From assembly GCA_044450465.1 (NCBI GenBank), contig JBIOJB010000108.1, positions 1 through 9,566 on the forward strand: a DNA stretch of 9,566 bases. The letters run 5' to 3'. The DNA is from JBIOJB01 sp044450465. GTDB taxonomy: Bacteria > Chloroflexota > Dormibacteria > Dormibacterales > Dormibacteraceae. This document shows positions 1 through 4,777 of this stretch, in pieces. The position numbers and the translations under genes are program-made. Each line of letters opens with the position of its first letter. Positions within the stretch are counted from its first letter, which is position 1. A model generated the notes under the pieces. It was not told where the DNA came from, did not search any database, and worked only from the letters and a program-made list of their open reading frames with translations.

Positions 1-39
1 GTAAGAGCCAGACTCAATAACCCTCTCATACATCGGGTA

Positions 40-68
40 TTGACTGCAGCTCGTTTGGGTGCTAGAAA
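40..68 (+). promoter_or_regulatory. Sigma70-like promoter of the guanidine operon
   Basis: A -35 hexamer TTGACT (40-45) is separated by exactly 17 bases from a -10 hexamer TAGAAA (63-68). The expected transcription start is near 74-76, only a few bases before the first paired strand of the riboswitch aptamer at 79. This spacing fits a riboswitch that begins at the 5' end of the transcript. The hexamers match the consensus only partly, so the support is the spacing and the position. Nothing recognisable is seen in bases 1-39. Confidence 0.6.
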
Positions 69-78
69 ACGTTTGAAC

Positions 79-183
79 CGAAGACACTACTAGGGTTCCG
101 CCGGCGTTTCGCGCTGGGTCCGGTCCAAGAGTAGCGAGCACATTCGTGTGCCACACGGCGGGAGAAAAGCCCGGGAGACTTCG
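79..183 (+). promoter_or_regulatory. Guanidine-I (ykkC subtype 1) riboswitch aptamer
   Basis: The conserved ykkC segments appear in order: CTAGGGTTCCG (90-100), a GGTCCGGTCCAAGAG block (117-131), CACACGG (152-158), and GAAAAGCCCGGGAGA (164-178). Visible helices are P1 CGAAG/CTTCG (79-83/179-183), the hairpin CCGGCG/CGCTGG (101-106/112-117), an inserted hairpin GCACA-TTCG-TGTGC (138-151), and the P3-type stem CGGG/CCCG (159-162/170-173). ykkC-family aptamers sense guanidine (subtype 1) or ppGpp, PRPP or nucleoside diphosphates (subtype 2). The downstream permease and ureohydrolase favour guanidine, because subtype 2 members usually precede amino-acid or purine biosynthesis or Nudix genes. Subtype is inferred from context; family membership rests directly on the motif match. 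Confidence 0.88.
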
Positions 184-195
184 CCGAGTCAACCC

Positions 196-210
196 GTGCC
201 AAGGAGGCAC
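196..210 (+). promoter_or_regulatory. Hairpin presenting the leader-ORF ribosome binding site
   Basis: GTGCC (196-200) and GGCAC (206-210) form a perfect 5-bp stem around the loop AAGGA. The Shine-Dalgarno sequence AAGGAGG (201-207), the strongest in the window, lies in the loop and the first two bases of the 3' strand. It serves the ATG at 214. The stem could modulate access to that site. CGAGT (185-189), just after the aptamer, can pair with ACTCG (209-213), which would stack on or compete with this stem. Confidence 0.5.
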
Positions 211-278
211 TCGATGACAAGAGCGAACCGGGGCGCGCCGCGTCCCAGACACAGGTCGCTGCGTCTTGTCATTCGAGT
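209..278 (+). promoter_or_regulatory. Long leader hairpin, probable riboswitch expression platform
   Basis: Bases 209-222 (ACTCGATGACAAGA) pair with 264-278 (TCTTGTCATTCGAGT) over 14 base pairs with one bulged base. The arm continues inward with GCGA-CC/GGTCGC (223-229/254-259, one bulged A) and GGG/CCC near the tip. The start codon of the leader ORF (214-216) is buried in this helix. No T-run follows, so an intrinsic terminator is unlikely and translational control is more plausible. The 5' strand (ACTCG, 209-213) can alternatively pair with CGAGT (185-189) beside the aptamer. This gives two mutually exclusive folds, as expected for a switch. Which fold is ligand-bound is not decidable by eye. 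Confidence 0.55.
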
Positions 279-309
279 CTTCCTGAAGGGAGGAACGATG
301 CGTGAGTGA
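214..309 (+). CDS. Arginine-rich 31-aa leader peptide / upstream ORF
   Basis: The ATG lies 6 bases after AAGGAGG (201-207), the best ribosome binding site in the window. It opens a 31-codon ORF ending in TGA at 307-309, which overlaps the permease GTG start (302) by 8 bases in another frame. The peptide begins MTRANRGAPRPRHR and carries 8 arginines, with a short hydrophobic patch (LRLVIRVFL, residues 16-24). Ribosomes translating it would cross the hairpin at 209-278 and the small hairpin over the permease binding site at 280-295, so translation of the two is probably coupled. It could be a regulatory leader peptide, a real small protein, or a coupling device. The family is not recognised; there is no homology evidence. 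Confidence 0.5.
   Translation: MTRANRGAPRPRHRSLRLVIRVFLKGGTMRE
280..295 (+). promoter_or_regulatory. Permease ribosome binding site inside a small hairpin
   Basis: TTCCT (280-284) pairs with AGGAA (291-295) around GAAGGG, so the Shine-Dalgarno sequence GGGAGG (288-293) is partly masked. It lies 8 bases before the GTG at 302. The ATG at 298 cannot start the permease because its frame reads ATG-CGT-GAG-TGA; it is part of the leader ORF. The site therefore decides for the GTG start and suggests that opening needs translation of the leader ORF. Confidence 0.45.
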
Positions 310-1744
310 TCAAGCAGTCATGGATGCAAGGGAGGCTGATCCCATTTTTGGAATCGAGGTCCATGGCCTCGACCCGATACCGCAAGAGCACACGCATGGT
401 CATCCGCGCGAACTCTTCTGGACCTGGATGGGCGGCAACTTCAACTACATTGTCCTGACGACGGCCGCCCTCACCATCCTCTTCGGTCTCGGCCTCTGGC
501 AGGCCCTTGCCGCGGTCGTAATCGGAAGCTTCGCTGGCTCGATCGTCCTCGGCCTCTGCAGCGTCTTCGGCCCCCGAACCGGCACGGCCACCATCGTCAA
601 CACCCGGGCTGCATTCGGACTGAACGGCAACTACCCGGTCGCGCTCCTGAGCTGGCTGTCAGCGTCGGGCTGGGTCGCAGTCAACTCGGTCCTTGCTATC
701 TTCGCCTTGGTCCAGCTCGCCTCCGTCGCTGGTCTGGGCAGCGGCACCGCCATCAAGATCGTCGCGATCATCCTCGTGCTTTTCGGCCAGGTGGTCATCG
801 CGCTATTCGGGCACGCCACGGTAGTCGCCTCAGAACGTGTCTTCTTCGTCGTTTCGGTCGTCCTGATCTTCGGCTTGTTGCTCTTCGCCTTACCAAAGGT
901 AAATTGGAGCTACGCTGGTGGCCCGCAACTAGGCAGCACCGCTCTCGGCACATGGCTGCTCGGGCTGTCCGTGATCTTCGCGGGTCCCATTTCGTGGACC
1001 AACTACGCATCCGACTACTCACGTTATTTCAGGCGCGATACCCGGCCGCGGCAAGTGGCTCTCTGGGCCTTCCTGGGCATGCTGGTTTCGTCGTTGCTGG
1101 CCGGCTTCGTCGGAGCGGTACTAGCCACCCTCGTGGACATGTCGAATCCCATTGCCAACCTGCCCAAGATCCTCCCCGGCTGGTACCTGGTGCCGTTCCT
1201 GTTGGTCGTCATCTGGGGAGCGACCGCCAACAACGTGCTCAACCTGTACACGGCAGGTCTTGGGCTGCTCGCGCTTCGCATACAGGTGCCGCGCTGGATC
1301 GCGGTCTGCCTTGTCGGCGTGATCGCCACGGTCCTCACTTTCATCGCAATCTTCGTCTACAACTTCATGTCGCTGTACGCGGAGTGGCTCTCCCTCACCC
1401 TTATCCTGCTTTGCCCCTGGGTCGCCATCCTTCTCGTCGACTATTTCGTCCGCGGCGGACGCTATGACATCGAGGGACTTCACACCTGGGGCCGGGGACC
1501 GTACTGGTACACGGGCGGCATCAACTGGCCGACGCTCGGCGTGTACGCGGTAGGTGTGCTGGCCGCGCTCGCCTTCGCCAACTCGACCCTCTGGCAGAGC
1601 CCGATCGCCACCGGGATGCTGGGCGGCGCTGACCTGAGCCTGTTCGCCGGCCTTATCGTGACCGGCGTCCTCTATTACTTCGTGGCCAAAGCCCAGCTAC
1701 CGTCGCAGTCGGGGGAGAGGGCTGTGGGCCTGACCCGGCCATGA
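302..1744 (+). CDS. NCS1-family purine/cytosine-type permease, probable guanidine(-compound) importer
   Basis: This 480-residue integral membrane protein has the length and hydrophobic pattern of NCS1 (nucleobase:cation symporter-1) transporters, with about 12 membrane segments. Family hallmarks are the N-terminal IP..E..HG.PRELFWTW stretch (residues 26-42), the GPRTGTATIVNTRAAFG block (90-106), SGWVAVNS (122-129) and SWTNYASDYSRYF (231-243), typical of the purine-cytosine permease branch. The GTG start is set by GGGAGG at 288-293. It is the first full gene after a guanidine-I riboswitch and overlaps the next gene by ATGA, so it is translated with it. NCS1 members move planar nitrogen compounds such as cytosine, allantoin and hydantoins. 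Guanidine or a guanidino compound as substrate is inferred from context only. The sequence alone cannot exclude a nucleobase substrate. Confidence 0.9.
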   Translation: MSDQAVMDAREADPIFGIEVHGLDPIPQEHTHGHPRELFWTWMGGNFNYIVLTTAALTILFGLGLWQALAAVVIGSFAGSIVLGLCSVFGPRTGTATIVNTRAAFGLNGNYPVALLSWLSASGWVAVNSVLAIFALVQLASVAGLGSGTAIKIVAIILVLFGQVVIALFGHATVVASERVFFVVSVVLIFGLLLFALPKVNWSYAGGPQLGSTALGTWLLGLSVIFAGPISWTNYASDYSRYFRRDTRPRQVALWAFLGMLVSSLLAGFVGAVLATLVDMSNPIANLPKILPGWYLVPFLLVVIWGATANNVLNLYTAGLGLLALRIQVPRWIAVCLVGVIATVLTFIAIFVYNFMSLYAEWLSLTLILLCPWVAILLVDYFVRGGRYDIEGLHTWGRGPYWYTGGINWPTLGVYAVGVLAALAFANSTLWQSPIATGMLGGADLSLFAGLIVTGVLYYFVAKAQLPSQSGERAVGLTRP

Positions 1745-2670
1745 CGCACCCGGCCATAGAGCACGCGACTGGCGTCAGCCCATTTCGAACCTCCTGGTTC
1801 GAGGTGAGCAAACTGGAACCGGACGTCTATCTCGTTTCGGAGCCAGGCCACGTCAACTCGTGGCTTATAGAGGGGTCAAATAGTGCCGTGCTCTTCGATA
1901 CCGGACTCGGCGTAGCCAATATTCGTAAGGTCGCCGAAGAGATTACCCCCCGCAAGCTTCTGGTCGTCAATTCTCACTATCACTTTGACCACAGCGGAGG
2001 GAACCGGTTCTTCGAAGAATTCGCCATCCATCGCCTGGGCGCGGATCTCGTGTCGAAGCCATCACCTCCGGAGCTGGCTGCGGGTTACATGGCTTACACG
2101 AAACGGCTACTTGACGCGTGGGGTCCTTACAGGCAGGCCGACGACCTGTATTTCCACATGCTCACCGCGGAACGAATGATCAGACAGCTGCCGCAGGGGT
2201 TCGACCCTGATGGCTACAAGGTTGTGCCCACCATCCCCACCCGGCTGCTAGACGAGGGCGACGTGCTCGACCTCGGTGCTCGCAAGCTCCAGGTTCTGCA
2301 TACACCGGGGCACTCGCCGGACTGTATCTGCCTACTCGACGAGGCGAACGGGCTGCTATTCGGCGGCGACACTATTAACACCGGCCCGATCTATGCGCAG
2401 CTCGAGGATTCAGACCTCGATCAATTCGCCCGCTCAACGGCTAGGCTCGCAGACATGGCGAGCGAGTATCGCCGCGTCTTCGTCTGCCACTTCCTTCGCT
2501 TCGCCGAGCCAGCGGCGTTAGTGCGAGAGATCGCGACGGGCTTTGAGACCTTACTGGCCGGCGATGCATTCATTCGTGACAACGTCGATTGCCTCAATTA
2601 CCCCGTGAAGGAGGCGTGCTTTGAGCACTTCTCGATCTTCATCCCGGCCGGAGAACCGACCAAGCTGTGA
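1741..2670 (+). CDS. Metallo-beta-lactamase-fold hydrolase of the guanidine operon
   Basis: This 309-residue protein carries the complete MBL metal site: H79-x-H81-x-D83-H84 in SHYHFDHSGG, H191 in HTPGHS, D210 in FGGDT, and a late histidine H250 in VFVCHF. It is therefore expected to be a cytoplasmic binuclear Zn/Fe/Mn hydrolase; there is no signal peptide. Between the first and second metal motifs lies a helical insert of about 80 residues rich in Tyr and Trp (roughly residues 105-165). A C-terminal tail of about 60 residues follows H250; both may shape a specific substrate pocket. The start overlaps the permease stop as ATGA, so the two are translationally coupled. The next gene, a ureohydrolase, is 72 bases downstream. 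The substrate is unknown: MBL members cleave esters, lactones, thioesters, phosphodiesters or amides. Context suggests a guanidino or ureido derivative, but that is speculation. Confidence 0.9.
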   Translation: MTHPAIEHATGVSPFRTSWFEVSKLEPDVYLVSEPGHVNSWLIEGSNSAVLFDTGLGVANIRKVAEEITPRKLLVVNSHYHFDHSGGNRFFEEFAIHRLGADLVSKPSPPELAAGYMAYTKRLLDAWGPYRQADDLYFHMLTAERMIRQLPQGFDPDGYKVVPTIPTRLLDEGDVLDLGARKLQVLHTPGHSPDCICLLDEANGLLFGGDTINTGPIYAQLEDSDLDQFARSTARLADMASEYRRVFVCHFLRFAEPAALVREIATGFETLLAGDAFIRDNVDCLNYPVKEACFEHFSIFIPAGEPTKL

Positions 2671-2742
2671 AATCTGAACTTGAGCAAACGTCACAGGCGA
2701 TAGTGAACCTTTAGGGAGAGTGTGAGAGAGAAGGGGTAACAG

Positions 2743-3690
2743 ATGACCAGCTCCTCGTTTCCTGATGCGACACAGAACCCTCGATTCACTGGCCTCCGGA
2801 CGTTCATGCGCCTCCCGGTCGAACCTGATCCGCGCGGCGCGGACGCGGCTGTGCTCGGCGTGCCCTTCGACACTGCTGCCAGTTTTCGCCCTGGGCAGCG
2901 GTTTGGGCCCTCGGCCGTACGGGAGATCTCGGTGCTGCTCCGACCTTCCAACCAGTTCCACAAGTTCAACGCTTTTGATCGCATACGGGTGGTCGACGCG
3001 GGCGACGTCCCCGCGATCCCGGGTGACATCGAGACCACGTATGCGCGAATTTCTCAAAGAATTGCCAGCCTCGCCTCAGCAGGCACGATTCCGATTGGGA
3101 TTGGCGGCGATCATTCGATCACCCTCGGCGAGCTCCGCGGCTTGGCCAAAGTCATGGGGCCGATCGCCCTCGTTCAGCTCGACGCCCACTGCGACACGTG
3201 GGACAACTACTGGGGCTTGCGCTACACGCACGGCACACCGTTTCGCAGGGCAGTTGAGGAGGGTTTGCTCAGCGTCGACCATTCAATCCAGGTGGGCATG
3301 AGAGGCACCGAGTACGCCCCCGGCGACCTGGATGAGTCGCGTCGCCTGGGGTTTGAGGTAATCACTACCCCTGAAATGCTGAAAAGCAATCCCAACGCCG
3401 TAGCCGACGCTATCAAGGAGCGTGTTGGGGAGCAACCCACGTTTCTCACCTTCGACGTGGACTTCTTCGACCCCGCCTATGCCCCTGGCACCGGGACCCC
3501 AGAGGTCGGTGGCCCGACCAGCGCCTTTGGGCTGGAGATCGTGAAGCAGCTGGCCGGAATCCACTTCGCCGGTTTCGACACTGTGGAGGTGCTGCCCGCG
3601 TTCGACGCCGCCCAGGTCACTGCACTCCTTGCGGCGACGCTGGTGTTCGAGTTCATCGCTCTCGTCGCGTTGGACTCGAGAAGGGGGTAA
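2743..3690 (+). CDS. Agmatinase-like ureohydrolase, candidate guanidine hydrolase
   Basis: This 315-residue member of the arginase/agmatinase family has all binuclear metal ligands: H124 (GGDHS), D147, H149 and D151 (DAHCD), D238 and D240 (FDVDFFDP). Other conserved blocks are SFRPGQRFGPSAVR (47-60), HGTPFRRA (163-170), APGTGTPE (247-254) and the late Glu in VEVLP (E282). Family members hydrolyse a guanidino group to urea plus an amine using Mn or Ni. The family includes agmatinase, guanidinobutyrase, guanidinopropionase and the Ni-dependent guanidine hydrolases. The start is supported by AAGGGG (2731-2736), 6 bases before the ATG. Placement under a guanidine-I riboswitch with an importer makes free guanidine, or a compound yielding it, the favoured substrate. 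This is inference; the side-chain pocket cannot be read by eye. No urease or nickel chaperone gene lies in the window. Confidence 0.93.
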   Translation: MTSSSFPDATQNPRFTGLRTFMRLPVEPDPRGADAAVLGVPFDTAASFRPGQRFGPSAVREISVLLRPSNQFHKFNAFDRIRVVDAGDVPAIPGDIETTYARISQRIASLASAGTIPIGIGGDHSITLGELRGLAKVMGPIALVQLDAHCDTWDNYWGLRYTHGTPFRRAVEEGLLSVDHSIQVGMRGTEYAPGDLDESRRLGFEVITTPEMLKSNPNAVADAIKERVGEQPTFLTFDVDFFDPAYAPGTGTPEVGGPTSAFGLEIVKQLAGIHFAGFDTVEVLPAFDAAQVTALLAATLVFEFIALVALDSRRG

Positions 3691-3694
3691 GACG

Positions 3695-3781
3695 GTGCAG
3701 CGCATCGGGATTCCGGCTAATGAGGTGCGAACCCATCTGGCGTTGGTGGACGATGAGGCCCACTGCCTATGGCAGAAATGA
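3695..3781 (+). CDS. Possible 28-codon ORF or truncated gene start
   Basis: A GTG at 3695, 7 bases after the purine-rich AAGGGGG at the ureohydrolase stop, opens a 28-codon ORF. It begins MQRIGIPANEVRTH and ends at TGA 3779-3781. The binding-site spacing is good and it would be coupled to the ureohydrolase. The N-terminal wording vaguely recalls the first residues of alanine-dehydrogenase-type proteins, but nothing downstream in any frame continues such a fold. It may be the stub of a decayed gene or chance. Bases 3782-3925 contain no further supported feature. Confidence 0.22.
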   Translation: MQRIGIPANEVRTHLALVDDEAHCLWQK

Positions 3782-3925
3782 GGGCTGGTCACGACGGCGG
3801 CGGGCATTACGCCGACCATCTATCTTCAGCTTCGAAATGGTTCACACAACCGACTGCTATCAGCACGATTACGACCATCCCCCCGAGACGGATCAGGACG
3901 AGCAGCGATTACTGCGAAAGCAGGT

Positions 3926-4261
3926 TCAGCGATCCTGGCCGAGGATCGGCCTCAGGTTATCGAGTTTGTGAAACAGCCACCAGACGTAGTTGCCGGCGCC
4001 CTTTTCGCGATGCGGATGTAGATCGACCAGGGTCGGGTCGTCACGGTAGCTTTCGAAAGCTGCGCGCGAGCTCCATTCGACCAGGATCATCACCTGTCTG
4101 GGCGCCACATCGCCGAGAACGGCATCAGACAGGCTGCCAAGAGCGATCACTCGGCCTCCGTGATTCGCCACTTCCTGCGCGGACCGGCGCGAATACGCCA
4201 GATACTCCGCGCGATCGATCACATCAAAGAGATTCAGCGCGTAGATAGGGCCGTCAGTCAT
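3926..4261 (-). CDS. DUF1330-like dimeric alpha/beta-barrel protein
   Basis: This 111-residue protein reads YALNLFDVIDRAEYLAYS (7-24), then GGRVIALGS (35-43), VMILVEWSSRAAFESYRDDP (57-76) and a hydrophobic YVWWLFHKL (92-100). That is the strand-helix-strand pattern of DUF1330 and related ferredoxin-like dimeric barrels of about 95-110 residues. The ATG at 4261 has only a weak AGG in front of it. The gene is a single cistron convergent to the ureohydrolase. Function is unknown; relatives are small dimers sometimes associated with stress or monooxygenase-like roles. Nothing links it to the guanidine genes, and it could belong to inserted or decayed DNA near the repeats at 4298-4471. Confidence 0.72.
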   Translation of the reverse strand: MTDGPIYALNLFDVIDRAEYLAYSRRSAQEVANHGGRVIALGSLSDAVLGDVAPRQVMILVEWSSRAAFESYRDDPTLVDLHPHREKGAGNYVWWLFHKLDNLRPILGQDR

Positions 4262-4297
4262 TTGCCTAAACCTAACGCCATTGTCGTCCGCGCGTCG

Positions 4298-4320
4298 TGA
4301 CAGCCAAGATGACAGCCAAG
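4298..4320 (+). repeat. Direct repeat pair TGACAGCCAAG, left arm
   Basis: Two identical copies of TGACAGCCAAG lie at 4298-4308 and 4310-4320, spaced 12 bases start to start. The same word recurs as a second pair at 4451-4471. Pairs of short direct repeats on both sides of a tRNA-derived core are the arrangement of arm-type integrase binding sites in tyrosine-recombinase attachment sites. That role is inference. Confidence 0.75.
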
Positions 4321-4335
4321 CCTACGGACAGCGAC

Positions 4336-4360
4336 GGACGATCGCGGACGATTGCGGACG
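4336..4360 (+). repeat. Decameric tandem repeats GGACGATYGC
   Basis: GGACG recurs at 4336-4340, 4346-4350 and 4356-4360 in a 10-base period (units GGACGATCGC, GGACGATTGC, GGACGCCAGC). The one-helical-turn spacing suggests protein binding along one face of the DNA, or simple slippage. The last unit also forms one strand of a hairpin with GGCGTCC at 4390-4396. Confidence 0.6.
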
Positions 4361-4430
4361 CCAGCCCCGCGGTCTTCAAAACCGTTTGGGGCGTCCGTGG
4401 ACGTTCGCACAAGTTCGCTTACGGCCGCCA
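4356..4430 (+). other. tRNA-Sec-like fragment (anticodon and variable arms), not an intact tRNA
   Basis: GCGGT-CTTCAAA-ACCGT (4369-4385) is an anticodon-arm fold with loop CTTCAAA, anticodon TCA (4376-4378), the loop typical of bacterial selenocysteine tRNA. It is followed by TTGGGG and a small stem CGTC-CGTG-GACG (4392-4403) resembling the long variable arm of tRNA-Sec, and further on by CCGCCA (4425-4430), like a tRNA 3' end. The T-arm position (4404-4420) has AAGTTCG but no complementary stem. No matching D-arm or 8-bp acceptor strand is visible upstream. It is best read as a tRNA-derived core carried by an integrated element or its relic. The alternative is a chance hairpin: GGACGCC (4356-4362) also pairs with GGCGTCC (4390-4396). 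Confidence 0.42.
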
Positions 4431-4450
4431 GCGTCCGTGCCCGCACCGAA

Positions 4451-4471
4451 TGACAGCCAATGACAGCCAAG
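4451..4471 (+). repeat. Direct repeat pair TGACAGCCAA, right arm
   Basis: Two adjacent copies, 4451-4460 and 4461-4470 (the second followed by G), repeat the word found at 4298-4320 in the same orientation. The two pairs bracket the tRNA-Sec-like fragment at distances of roughly 50 and 65 bases from the anticodon loop. Confidence 0.75.
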
Positions 4472-4777
4472 ACGTAACGCCTGCGGGCTCGCCAGATTTG
4501 AGGGCCTTTGACCGAACAACCTTTCCCCTCCGCGGTCTTCTGAATTATTGATGGAACATGCATCTCTCGCGCGCGCGTCCCTATGTCTGGAGTTGGCGGG
4601 GTGGTCGAATGCTGTTGATAACCACTCCTTCTGCTTATCCGGTTTACTCCGCTGAGACGAATAGCCCCTCTTGGATTTCGTCGTAGGTAGTGAGCGGCAG
4701 CCGGCCCCCCGAGCAGCATCGACGTCGACCACGCCGGTAAGCGCGCGACCGCTCGGGTTTCCCGGATCCGCGAAGGT

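Larger units (their letters stand above)
4262..4777. other. 516-bp non-coding stretch with attachment-site-like repeats
   Basis: No reading frame here looks like a protein. Open frames of up to 153 codons exist on the minus strand, but they are low-complexity Arg/Ser/Gly text running through the repeats and the tRNA-like fragment. The left half (4298-4471) carries paired direct repeats around the tRNA-Sec-like segment, described separately. The right half (4472-4777) shows only a short CG-rich run (about 4567-4577) and small imperfect stems, such as GGAGT..ACTCC at 4589-4593/4624-4628 and CGGG-TTT-CCCG at 4754-4764. No terminator with a T-run was found behind the LLM oxidoreductase gene. Confidence 0.55.

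Noticed and set aside
264..290. Intrinsic terminator as riboswitch output
   Set aside because: The long hairpin at 209-278 is followed by mixed sequence without a T-run.
298..300. ATG as start of the permease
   Set aside because: That frame stops after three codons (TGA at 307); it is an internal codon of the leader ORF.
2680..2706. Internal promoter before the ureohydrolase (TTGAGC / TAGTGA)
   Set aside because: The spacing is only 15 bases and both boxes are poor; co-transcription from 40-68 is the simpler reading.
3912..3923. CTGC-GAAA-GCAG hairpin as terminator of the DUF1330-like gene
   Set aside because: Only four base pairs and no T-run on either strand.
3769..4248. Plus-strand open frame of 159 codons opposite the DUF1330-like gene
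   Set aside because: Most of it is the antisense shadow of 3926-4261 and the remainder has no recognisable domain.
4589..4628. Possible tRNA-Ser/Leu 5' half (GGGTGGTCGAAT wording)
   Set aside because: No anticodon arm, T-arm or matching acceptor strand could be found; only a small imperfect stem remains.
4258..4719. Minus-strand open frame of 153 codons
   Set aside because: It runs through the direct repeats and the tRNA-like fragment, has biased Arg/Ser/Gly content and matches no recognisable fold.
4754..4764. CGGG-TTT-CCCG hairpin as terminator of the LLM gene
   Set aside because: Four base pairs, a tight loop and no T-run; too weak to call.
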